A stretch of DNA of 45,385 nucleotides from Acidimicrobiales bacterium (GTDB lineage: Bacteria; Actinomycetota; Acidimicrobiia; Acidimicrobiales; UBA8190). The stretch lies in the NCBI GenBank assembly GCA_030040015.1, contig JASHUM010000018.1, positions 1 to 45,385 on the forward strand, written 5' to 3'. This document shows positions 1 through 7,384 of the stretch, piece after piece. Every line of letters begins with the position of its first letter. The stretch's first letter is position 1. A model generated the notes under the pieces. That model was given only the letters and a program-made list of their open reading frames with translations, ran no database searches and had not been told where the DNA came from. The translations under genes were made by a program, and so were the position numbers.

Positions 1-2
1 AG

Positions 3-344
3 AACCTGGCCAAGGTGAGCCGCGTCATCTACAACCGGCTGACCGTGAACATGGCGCTCCAGATGGATTCCACCGTGCTCTACGCCCTGCACCGTGACGG
101 TGGCCCGGTCACACCGGCCGACTTGGAGGTGCAGTCCCCGTACAACACGTATCTCAACACCGGGTTGCCCCCCACCCCGGTGTGCTTTCCCTCGACCGCC
201 TCGCTGCGAGCCGCGCTGCACCCCGCCACCGGCGCCTGGCTGTACTTCGTGCTCGTGTCAGCCGACGGCACCGAGGCGTTCTCGGACACCCTGGCCGAGC
301 AGCTGGCCAACGAGCAGCTGGCCAAGAGCCGGGGGCTGCCATGA
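3..344 (+). CDS. mltG: Endolytic murein transglycosylase MltG, C-terminal part
   Basis: This is the C-terminal 113 residues of a gene that begins before the window. The reading frame is open from base 3, so the GTG at 15 is internal. The residues VIYNRL, LQMDSTVLYAL, YNTYLNTGLPPTPVC and LYFV match the conserved end of the YceG/MltG family, which cleaves nascent peptidoglycan glycan strands at the outer face of the membrane. The catalytic Glu and the N-terminal membrane anchor lie upstream and cannot be seen. The stop overlaps the aroE start (ATGA), so the two genes are translationally coupled; mltG followed by aroE is a common actinobacterial order. Confidence 0.9.
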   Translation, partial: NLAKVSRVIYNRLTVNMALQMDSTVLYALHRDGGPVTPADLEVQSPYNTYLNTGLPPTPVCFPSTASLRAALHPATGAWLYFVLVSADGTEAFSDTLAEQLANEQLAKSRGLP

Positions 345-1213
345 CGGCCTCGGGGCGCGGTGCGGGCCGGGCCGGGGTGCCGTGGCCGGCGGCGAGCTCC
401 ACCGTCGTCGGGGTGATGGGCGACCCGGTCCGGCATTCGCTCTCGCCGGTGCTCCACAACGCGGCGTTCCGGGAACTGGGTCTCGACTGGGTGTCGGTGG
501 CCTTCGAGGTCCCCGCCGGGGCCACGGCCGGCGCCCTGGCCGGCGCCAAGGCGCTCGGCGTCGCCGGCTTGTCGGTGACCACGCCGCACAAAGAGGAGGC
601 GGCCCGGCTGGTCGACGGACGCAGCAGCCTGGTCGAGCGGTTGGGCGCGCTCAACTGCGTGACCCTGGAGGACGGGCGCCTCCTGGGCGACTCCACCGAC
701 GGCGCCGGGTTGGTGGCTGCCGTCCGGCGCGGCCTCGAGTTCGAGCCAGGTGGCCGGCGTTGCCTCGTGGTGGGGGCCGGCGGAGCGGGGCGGGCGGTCG
801 TGGTGGCGCTGGCCGATGCTGGGGCGAGCGAGGTGGTGGTGCTCAACCGTGATCCTGGGCGCGCCGCCGGCGCGGCCGCCCTGGCCGGTGCGGTTGGCCG
901 GGTGGGAGGCCCGGACGACCTCTCGGCCGCCGAGCTGGTCGTCCAAGCCAGCTCCGTCGGGCTCGGGGACGCCGAGGCGTGGCACCCGTTGGTGGAGCGC
1001 TCCTCGCTGCACGGCGGGCAGGTGGTGGTGGACCTCGTCTACCACCCGGCCCGCACCGCGTTGCTGGCCGCTGCCGAGGCGGCGGGCGCCCGGTGCGCGA
1101 ACGGCGTGGGGATGCTGGTGCACCAAGCGGCTCTGGCCATCGAGCGATGGACGGGTGAGGACGCGCCCGTCGAGGCGATGTGGAACGCGGCCGCGGTGAA
1201 GGTCGAGGGCTGA
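341..1213 (+). CDS. aroE: Shikimate dehydrogenase
   Basis: A 290-residue protein that reduces 3-dehydroshikimate with NADPH in aromatic amino-acid synthesis. The substrate-binding SLSP is at about 33-36, the catalytic Lys is in TPHK (K84), the catalytic Asp is in STDG (D120), and the nucleotide-binding GAGGAG loop is at 145-150. I place the start at the ATG overlapping the mltG stop. An upstream in-frame ATG at 182 would add 53 Arg-rich residues that merely shadow mltG. The C-terminal NGVGMLVHQAALAIERW region is also typical of AroE. Length is slightly above the usual 270-285 because of a short N-terminal leader. Confidence 0.93.
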   Translation: MTASGRGAGRAGVPWPAASSTVVGVMGDPVRHSLSPVLHNAAFRELGLDWVSVAFEVPAGATAGALAGAKALGVAGLSVTTPHKEEAARLVDGRSSLVERLGALNCVTLEDGRLLGDSTDGAGLVAAVRRGLEFEPGGRRCLVVGAGGAGRAVVVALADAGASEVVVLNRDPGRAAGAAALAGAVGRVGGPDDLSAAELVVQASSVGLGDAEAWHPLVERSSLHGGQVVVDLVYHPARTALLAAAEAAGARCANGVGMLVHQAALAIERWTGEDAPVEAMWNAAAVKVEG

Positions 1214-1222
1214 CCTTCGGGC

Positions 1223-2119
1223 TCAGGCCAAGGGAGATGCGGCGACGTCGCCGCTGCCGAGTCGGCGCACGACCTCCTGCCGCACGGCACGCTCCACCCG
1301 GTCGCGGTCGTCGGCGCGGGTGCGGATGGTGACGCGCGCCGTGACGCTGTCGACGGCCATGTCGACCACGCCCCACAGCACGGGGGCTTCGAGGCACGCC
1401 CCTCGGTACTGGGGGTCGGCGTGGACGGCTCGGGCCGCTTGGCCGAGTGCGTCGAGGAGATGGTCGACGCCGGTCGAAGGGGGTACGGGCACGTCGACGG
1501 TGGCGCGTCCCCAACCCCGGGCGGTGTTGGCCAAGCGCCTGATCTCACCGTTGGGCACGAACCACACCGTGCCGTCGGGGGCGCGCAGGCGGGTCACACG
1601 CAAGGTGAGGTCTTCGACGACGCCGGTCGTGTCCACAACCGAAATGGTGTCCCCGATGTCGAACTGCCCCTCCACGGTGAGCAGGAACCCGGCCAGCAGG
1701 TCGCGCACCATGCTCTGTGCCCCGAAGCCGATGGTGGCGCCGATGATGGTCGCTCCGGCCAGCAGGGGAGTGAGGTCCACGCCGATGGAGCCGAGAGCCA
1801 CGAAGAAGGCGACCACGGCCACGACCACGCGCCAGATGTTGGCGACCATGGCGGTGAGGGTGATGGCCCGGCGCTCGGCGCGCGGTGAATCCGAGCGTGA
1901 GGCGGCACGACGCACGGCCGAGCCGATCCAGTGCCGGATGAACCGGCTCCCCAGCCAACCGACGGCGACGGCGACCACCACCACCAACACCACCGAGATG
2001 GGCTTGAGCAGCACTTGCTGGACGTGGGCGGCGCTGCCGGAACCCACTCCCGCCCACCGCAACAGCTCGTACAGCCAGCCGTCCACGGAGAACACGGCTG
2101 ACCTGGCGGGCACCGGCAC
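1223..2119 (-). CDS. MscS-family mechanosensitive ion channel
   Basis: A 298-residue membrane protein. Two or three hydrophobic helices fill roughly residues 25-140. They are followed by the pore-helix/beta-domain region of the MscS family, with GATIGFGAQSMVRDLLAG and then FDIGDTISVVDTTGVVEDL. Proteins of this family open under membrane tension and release solutes during hypo-osmotic shock. The start is a GTG. The gene is convergent with aroE (9 bp apart) and divergent from rodA with only about 30 bp between starts, so the promoters must overlap. A paralogue with another gating stimulus cannot be excluded. Confidence 0.85.
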   Translation of the reverse strand: MPVPARSAVFSVDGWLYELLRWAGVGSGSAAHVQQVLLKPISVVLVVVVAVAVGWLGSRFIRHWIGSAVRRAASRSDSPRAERRAITLTAMVANIWRVVVAVVAFFVALGSIGVDLTPLLAGATIIGATIGFGAQSMVRDLLAGFLLTVEGQFDIGDTISVVDTTGVVEDLTLRVTRLRAPDGTVWFVPNGEIRRLANTARGWGRATVDVPVPPSTGVDHLLDALGQAARAVHADPQYRGACLEAPVLWGVVDMAVDSVTARVTIRTRADDRDRVERAVRQEVVRRLGSGDVAASPLA

Positions 2120-2125
2120 GCCCGG

Positions 2126-2131
2126 TATTCT
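2126..2131 (+). promoter_or_regulatory. Candidate -10 box for rodA
   Basis: TATTCT lies in GC-rich sequence 18 nt before the GTG at 2150. A start site about 7 nt downstream would fall after the alternative GTG at 2132, which argues against that codon. A GGAG Shine-Dalgarno at 2140-2143 is spaced 6 nt from the GTG at 2150. No clear -35 is seen. Confidence 0.4.
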
Positions 2132-2149
2132 GTGCCGCCGGAGCCCCTG

Positions 2150-3283
2150 GTGAGCAACCTCCTCTCAGCCCGACGGCCGGCGGATCGGCTCCTGGCCCTC
2201 CGCCTCGACTACGGCCTGATCGTCACCACGCTGATCGTCGCTGTCGCCGGGGTGATCCTCGTCTACTCGGCGACGCGCTCGAAGCTCGTCATGGCCGGGA
2301 TCAGCCCGCACTACTTCCTCGACCGGCAAGCCGCCTTCGTGGCGGTGGGGGCGGTGGTGATGGTGGTGCTCGCCGCCCTGGACTACCGCTGGCTGGAGCA
2401 GGCGGCCTGGGTCCTCTACGTCGGCATCATCCTGGGCCTGCTGGCCGTGTTCGTGATCGGCTCGTCGTCGAACGGAGCCACGAGATGGATCCAGATCGGC
2501 CCCGTGCAGTTGCAGCCCTCCGCCTTCGGCACCGTTGTGCTCGTCGTCGTGGTCGCCACCTTCTGTGCCAGGCGTCCCGAAGGGCTGGATCGTCGCGACC
2601 TGATCAGGTTGCTGGCGTTGATCGCGCTTCCCATCCTCCTCGTCGTGAAGCAACCCGACCTCGGCAGCGGCATCGTCATGGCCGTGGTGCTCGTGGTGAT
2701 GCTCGTCGTGTCGGGGATCGCCAACCGCCACCTCTTGGCCCTGCTGCTGGCCACCGCCGTCGGCGGGTTCCTCGTCGTGCACCTGGGGATACTGAAGAGC
2801 TACGAGATCCAGCGCATCACGAGCTTCCTGCACCCGAACTCGGGTCTGCAGACGACCACGTACAACCTGCACGAGTCCGTGGCTGCGATCGGTTCCGGAG
2901 GGTTCTGGGGAAGCGGCTTGTTCCATGGTCCGCAGACGAACTTGTCCTACGTCCCCGAGCAGCAGACCGACTTCATCTTCTCGGCCGTGGGCGAGCAGTT
3001 GGGATTCGTCGGAGCCGCCACCTTGCTCGTGCTGCTCGGCATCCTGGCCTGGCGCATGCTCCGGGTGGCGCAGTCCACCCGGGACCCCTTCGGCCGCCTG
3101 GTGGCCACCGGCTGTTTCACCCTCATCGCCTTCAGCGCCTTCGAGAACGCCGGGATGTCGATGGGCATCATGCCGGTGGCCGGCATCCCGCTGCCGTTCA
3201 TCAGTTACGGGGGATCGGCGACCGTCGCCTTCTTCGCCGCCGTCGGGATGGTCCTCTCCGTCGAGCTGCACCGTCAGCGATGA
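2150..3283 (+). CDS. rodA: SEDS-family peptidoglycan glycosyltransferase (RodA/FtsW type)
   Basis: A 377-residue polytopic protein with about ten hydrophobic segments. Members of this family polymerise lipid II into glycan strands together with a class B penicillin-binding protein. Family marks include WIQIGPVQLQPSAF, KQPDLGSG, and YVPEQQTDFIF carrying the essential Asp (about D274), followed by the C-terminal PLPFISYGGSATV signature. The GTG at 2150 is chosen because a GGAG sits 6 nt upstream; a GTG at 2132 in the same frame is possible. No partner PBP2 gene is next to it. RodA is preferred over FtsW on length and lack of extensions, but the two cannot be separated with certainty here. Confidence 0.85.
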   Translation: MSNLLSARRPADRLLALRLDYGLIVTTLIVAVAGVILVYSATRSKLVMAGISPHYFLDRQAAFVAVGAVVMVVLAALDYRWLEQAAWVLYVGIILGLLAVFVIGSSSNGATRWIQIGPVQLQPSAFGTVVLVVVVATFCARRPEGLDRRDLIRLLALIALPILLVVKQPDLGSGIVMAVVLVVMLVVSGIANRHLLALLLATAVGGFLVVHLGILKSYEIQRITSFLHPNSGLQTTTYNLHESVAAIGSGGFWGSGLFHGPQTNLSYVPEQQTDFIFSAVGEQLGFVGAATLLVLLGILAWRMLRVAQSTRDPFGRLVATGCFTLIAFSAFENAGMSMGIMPVAGIPLPFISYGGSATVAFFAAVGMVLSVELHRQR

Positions 3284-3726
3284 CCGACACGGTGCCCTCC
3301 CCGTGGCGGGTGGTCACGCTCGCCGGGGTGCGCCTCGAGCTGCCCGCCGAGTACCCGGAGGTGGTCCTCCAGGAGAGCGAGGCGCCGTGGCGACAGCTGC
3401 GCATCCCGGTCGGCATGGCCGAGGGGCGTGCCCTGGCCTACGCATGGAGGCAGGTCCCCACCCCTCGCCCGCTCACCCACCAGCTGATGGTGGATCTCCT
3501 CGACCTGCACGGGGTGGAGGTGAGCGCGCTGCGGATCACCGAACGAAGCGGCGGCACGTTCCTGGCCGAGCTCGAGACGCAGGGGCCTCGTGGCCGACAC
3601 ACGGTGCCCTGCCGTCCCTCGGACGGTCTCAGCCTGGTCCTCCGCCGGCGAATGGACACCCCGATCCTCGTGGCTGACGAGCTGCTCACTCCTTCGACGT
3701 CGAGCCCGGTGCCCGAGGGGACCTGA
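3280..3726 (+). CDS. Bifunctional nuclease family (DUF151) protein
   Basis: A 148-residue soluble protein whose ATG overlaps the rodA stop (ATGA). It matches the DUF151 fold: LRIPVGMAEGRALAYAW, PRPLTHQLMVDLLDLHGVEV, GGTFLAELE, and the C-terminal RPSDGLSLVLRR...PILVADELL. Characterised family members include plant nucleases active on RNA and DNA and a mycobacterial protein; the bacterial role is poorly defined, so nuclease activity is only a family-level suggestion. The coupling to a SEDS gene may simply reflect compact gene packing. Confidence 0.8.
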   Translation: MTDTVPSPWRVVTLAGVRLELPAEYPEVVLQESEAPWRQLRIPVGMAEGRALAYAWRQVPTPRPLTHQLMVDLLDLHGVEVSALRITERSGGTFLAELETQGPRGRHTVPCRPSDGLSLVLRRRMDTPILVADELLTPSTSSPVPEGT

Positions 3727-3736
3727 GGAACCGCCG

Positions 3737-5122
3737 TCAGGAAGCGGGCGCAGCGGCGGCGCCGGCCGGGACCCTGGTGGCGATCGCTTCGCTGGACAGG
3801 GCGCGCTCACCTTCGTCTGAGATCCGGACCAACAAGGCGACCAGGATGTAGTTCGCCACCAGCGACGACCCGCCGTAGGCCATGAACGGAAGGGTGATCC
3901 CGGTGAGGGGGAGGAGCCGGACGATCCCGGCCATGATGAAGAACGCCTGCATGCCGATGATGAGGGTGAGCCCGGCCGCGGTGAGCTTGGCGAACTCCGA
4001 CCGGGCGGTTTGGGCGATGCGCATCCCGGCGCCCACCAGGAGCACGAAGGCGAACACGATCAGGGTGGTGCCGAGGAGGCCCATCTCGTTGCCGAAGGCG
4101 GCGAAGATGTAGTCCGTCGTGATCTCGGGGATCCCCTTCACGAACCCATAGCCGAGGCCGGTGCCGACGAGGCCGCCGTTGGCGAAGGCGTAGAGCCCTT
4201 GGACGAGCTGGTAGGCGCCGGCGTTGGCCTGGCTCCAGGGATGGAGCCAGGCCGTGACCCGGGCACCGACCTGACTGAAGACCTTGTCGGAGACCACCGC
4301 GCCCACGGCGAAGAGCGCGGTGCCCACGCCGAGCCACAGCGCCCGTCCCGTGGCGACCCAGAGCATGCCGATGAAGAGCACGAACAGCAGCATGGCGAAG
4401 CCGACGTCCCGCTCCGCCCCCAGGACGAGCATGCAGAAGCCCCACGCCAGGAGGATGGGGCCGAGGGGTCGGGGGTCGAGGAACAGGCGGTTGCCCACGC
4501 GCAGCGTGGGTAAGGAGAGCAGCTCGCGTTTCTCCGTGAAATAGGAAGCGAAGAAGATGGCCAGGGCGAGCTTGGCCAGCTCCACCGGTTGTCCGTTCAC
4601 GGGGCCGATGTACACCCACAGCCGGGCGCCGTTGATGTTCTTGCCCAGATGGGGGACGAGGGGCGAGAGCAGCAGGAGCACGGCCACGAGCAGGAGGAGA
4701 TAGCGGTAGCGGTCGAGGTCCCTCGAATGGCGCACCGCGGCGAGGGTGACGACGTAGGCGAGGATCCCCACCGCCGTCCATCCAGCCTGGAGGCGGGCGT
4801 AGTGGGGATCGAGCCTGGCCAACATGGCGTAGCCCAGGCCGTTCAAGAGGGCGGCCAACGGAAGCACGACGGCGTTGGCGTCCGGCGCGTAGTACCGGGT
4901 GGCGATGTGCGCGGCCAGAGCCAGGAACAGCACGATGGCCAGGAAGACACCGAGGTCCGCCGGGATGCGGGCCGTCGTCCCCACCGTCGCCAGGACGTAG
5001 GCGGCCACCACGATGAGCGAGGTGAACAGGAGCAGGCCGAGCTCCGTGCGCCTGCGATGGTTCGGGCCGCTGCGACGTCGCGCCGGGCGCCGCAGCCAGA
5101 GCAGCCGTTCCCGGGCGGGCAC
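3737..5122 (-). CDS. Second SEDS-family glycosyltransferase (FtsW/RodA type)
   Basis: A 461-residue protein with a basic N-terminus (LLWLRRPARRRSGPNHRRR) and about twelve hydrophobic helices. Core marks are NGARLWVYIGPVNGQPVE, GAERDVGFAML, GIPEITTDYIFAAFGNE with the conserved Asp, and LTGITLPFMAYGGSS. The size and extra N-terminal helices resemble the actinobacterial RodA/FtsW usually found beside pstP, pbpA and pknAB, but none of those genes is here. It is convergent with the rodA-DUF151 pair, 10 bp apart. Start GTG is preceded by TAGGCT and 6 nt, so translation may be leaderless. Confidence 0.85.
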   Translation of the reverse strand: MPARERLLWLRRPARRRSGPNHRRRTELGLLLFTSLIVVAAYVLATVGTTARIPADLGVFLAIVLFLALAAHIATRYYAPDANAVVLPLAALLNGLGYAMLARLDPHYARLQAGWTAVGILAYVVTLAAVRHSRDLDRYRYLLLLVAVLLLLSPLVPHLGKNINGARLWVYIGPVNGQPVELAKLALAIFFASYFTEKRELLSLPTLRVGNRLFLDPRPLGPILLAWGFCMLVLGAERDVGFAMLLFVLFIGMLWVATGRALWLGVGTALFAVGAVVSDKVFSQVGARVTAWLHPWSQANAGAYQLVQGLYAFANGGLVGTGLGYGFVKGIPEITTDYIFAAFGNEMGLLGTTLIVFAFVLLVGAGMRIAQTARSEFAKLTAAGLTLIIGMQAFFIMAGIVRLLPLTGITLPFMAYGGSSLVANYILVALLVRISDEGERALSSEAIATRVPAGAAAAPAS

Positions 5123-5128
5123 GCCGGC

Positions 5129-5134
5129 AGCCTA
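5129..5134 (-). promoter_or_regulatory. Candidate -10 box for the 461-residue SEDS gene
   Basis: On the minus strand TAGGCT ends 6 nt before the GTG at 5122. That spacing puts the transcription start at or next to the start codon, as in leaderless actinobacterial mRNAs. Confidence 0.45.
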
Positions 5135-5156
5135 CCCAGCAACGGCGAGCGGCAAG

Positions 5157-5162
5157 TACCCT
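5157..5162 (+). promoter_or_regulatory. Candidate -10 box for ppk1
   Basis: TACCCT ends 10 nt before the ppk1 GTG. The intervening bases include GGAAG, so either a very short leader or leaderless translation is possible. It lies in the 50-bp divergent gap shared with the SEDS gene. Confidence 0.4.
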
Positions 5163-5172
5163 TGGAAGAACC

Positions 5173-7350
5173 GTGACCACCTCCCCGGCTCGGCGCGCCG
5201 TCTCCGTTGCTTCGCCTGGCGCCGCGCTCTCCAGCACGGCCGGCGACGGCGTCAACCCGCTCGACGAGAGCTTCGGCTCGGGCCGGTTCTTCAACCGGGA
5301 GCTGTCGTGGCTGGAGTTCGGCGCCCGGCTCGTCGAGCTGGCCGAGGACGCCCGCCTTCCCTTGCTCGAGCGCGTCAAATTCCTCGCCATCTTCTCGCAG
5401 GCGCTCGACGAGTTCTTCCAAGTCCGGGTGGCTGGTCTCAAGGATCAGGTCGAAGCAGGGGTACGGGCTCGTTCGGCCGACGGGCTGCGTCCCAGCGAGG
5501 CGCTGCGGGCCATCTCGCAGCGCGTTCGCCAGCTGGTCGATCGCCAATCGCGGCTCTTCGTCGACCAGGTGCTCCCCGAGCTGAGCCGGGCCGGGGTCAG
5601 GCTGAGCGACTGGTCGTCGCTCGACCCCGGCGACCGCGCCTACCTGGTGGACTTCTTCGAACGGCAGATCTTCCCCGTGCTCACGCCGCTCTCGGTGGAC
5701 CCCGGCCACCCCTTCCCGTACATCTCCAACCTGTCGCTCAACCTCATCGTCCGGGTGGGCGATCCCGTCTCCGGCGAGGAGCGGGTGGCCAGGGTGAAGG
5801 TCCCGCCGCTCTTGCCCCGGTTCGTGATGCTGCCCGACGGCGAGCGTTTCGTCCCCTTGGAGCAGATCATCGCCTCCCACCTGGGAAGGCTGTTCCCCGA
5901 CATGGTCATCGGCGAGCACTTCGCCTTCCGGGTGACGCGCAACGCCGACTTGGCCCTGGAGGAGGACGAGGCCGACGACTTGCTCTCCGCCGTCGAGATG
6001 GAGCTGCGCCGGCGCCGGTTCGGCCGGGCGGTGCGTCTCGAGGTGGCCGACGAGATGTCGCCCGACATGCGCGAGCTGCTCGTGCGCGAGCTGGATCTCG
6101 AATTCGAGGACACCTACGAGAGCGACGCCCCGCTCGATCTCGGGGGCCTGTGGGCGGTGTACGGGCTGGACCGCCCCGACCTCCACGAGGAGGCGTGGGC
6201 GCCCATGACACCGCCGCGCCTGGCCAATGCCGGCAACGAGCCGGCCGACCTGTTCGCCGTCCTGCGCGAACGCGACGTGCTCGTGCACCATCCTTACGAC
6301 TCGTTCAGCACGTCGGTGGAGGCGTTCATCGCCCAGGCCGCCGCCGATCCCGACGTGCTGGCCATCAAGCAGACGCTGTACCGGACCTCGGGTGACAGCC
6401 CCATCGTGGCCTCGCTCATCGCCGCCGCCGAGTCGGGCAAGCAGGTGGCGGCTGTCGTCGAGCTCAAGGCGCGCTTCGACGAACAGGCCAACATCCTGTG
6501 GGCCCGGGCGCTGGAAGAGGCGGGAGTCCACGTCGTCTACGGGTTGGTGGGGCTCAAGACCCACTCCAAGGCCGCCCTCGTCGTGCGGCGCGAGGCCGAC
6601 GGCATCCGCCGCTACTGCCACCTGGGCACGGGCAACTACAACCCGCGCACCGCTCGCCAGTACGAGGACCTGGGCCTGCTCTCCGCCCACGACGACCTCG
6701 GCGCCGACGTCGGCGACCTGTTCAATTTCTTGACCGGCTACAGCCGCAACGTCCGGTACCGCAAGCTCCTCGTGGCCCCGGTGGGACTGCGCTCGGCGGT
6801 GATCGACCTCATCGAGTCCGAAGCCGCCGCCGGCCCGGAGGGACGCATCGCCATCAAGGTGAACGGGCTCACCGACCCCCAGGTGATCGACTCCCTCTAC
6901 CTGGCCTCGGCGGCGGGTGTTCCCATCGACTTGGTGGTGCGAGGCATCTGCTGCCTGCGCCCGGGAGTCGCGGGGCTCTCGGAGACGATCAAGGTGCGCT
7001 CCATCGTCGACCGGTTCCTGGAGCACTCCCGCATCTACCGGTTCGGCGGAACGGGCAAGCGCCCCTTGACCCTGCTCCTCGGCTCGTCCGACCTGATGGA
7101 GCGCAACCTCGACCGCCGCATCGAGTTGCTCTTTCCCGTCCTCGACACCGAGCTCCAAGCGCGTGTGCTCGAGATCATGGACCTGGTCCTGGCCGACGAC
7201 ACCAACGCTTGGGACCTCCACGGCGACGGCAACTGGTCAAGGGTGGGCGAGCGCACCGGCATCAACGCCCAGCGTCACATGCAGGAGCTCGCCCGCCAGC
7301 GGGCTCGGCGTCGCCGCGAGCCGGAACCGCTCGCCACCCCGGTCGCCTGA
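5173..7350 (+). CDS. ppk1: Polyphosphate kinase
   Basis: A 725-residue cytosolic enzyme that reversibly transfers the gamma-phosphate of ATP to polyphosphate. The N domain opens with RFFNRELSWLEFGARLVELA and LDEFFQVRVAGLK. The phospholipase-D-like catalytic domains carry HHPYDSF, DVLAIKQTLYRTS, ELKARFDEQANI and KTHSK, where His464 is the expected phosphohistidine, then YCHLGTGNYNP and a second half with GICCLRPG and SSDLMERNLDRRIE. Length matches full-length family members. The roughly 40-residue Ala/Ser-rich start before RFFNRELS is common in actinobacterial versions. It is monocistronic here, with divergent and convergent neighbours. Confidence 0.95.
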   Translation: MTTSPARRAVSVASPGAALSSTAGDGVNPLDESFGSGRFFNRELSWLEFGARLVELAEDARLPLLERVKFLAIFSQALDEFFQVRVAGLKDQVEAGVRARSADGLRPSEALRAISQRVRQLVDRQSRLFVDQVLPELSRAGVRLSDWSSLDPGDRAYLVDFFERQIFPVLTPLSVDPGHPFPYISNLSLNLIVRVGDPVSGEERVARVKVPPLLPRFVMLPDGERFVPLEQIIASHLGRLFPDMVIGEHFAFRVTRNADLALEEDEADDLLSAVEMELRRRRFGRAVRLEVADEMSPDMRELLVRELDLEFEDTYESDAPLDLGGLWAVYGLDRPDLHEEAWAPMTPPRLANAGNEPADLFAVLRERDVLVHHPYDSFSTSVEAFIAQAAADPDVLAIKQTLYRTSGDSPIVASLIAAAESGKQVAAVVELKARFDEQANILWARALEEAGVHVVYGLVGLKTHSKAALVVRREADGIRRYCHLGTGNYNPRTARQYEDLGLLSAHDDLGADVGDLFNFLTGYSRNVRYRKLLVAPVGLRSAVIDLIESEAAAGPEGRIAIKVNGLTDPQVIDSLYLASAAGVPIDLVVRGICCLRPGVAGLSETIKVRSIVDRFLEHSRIYRFGGTGKRPLTLLLGSSDLMERNLDRRIELLFPVLDTELQARVLEIMDLVLADDTNAWDLHGDGNWSRVGERTGINAQRHMQELARQRARRRREPEPLATPVA

Positions 7351-7384
7351 GGCACGACTCCGAGGTCGGGCCGGGACCTGTGGC

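Noticed and set aside
4843-7221. Very long minus-strand open frame (about 790 codons) opposite ppk1
   Set aside because: It is antisense to a fully conserved ppk1, is rich in low-complexity Gly/Arg/His/Val, and matches nothing. Long empty frames are expected at this GC content.
7363-7379. Possible hairpin (AGGTC/GACCT) between ppk1 and the acyltransferase gene
   Set aside because: Only 5 bp of stem with a 7-nt loop and no U-tract, too weak to call as a terminator.
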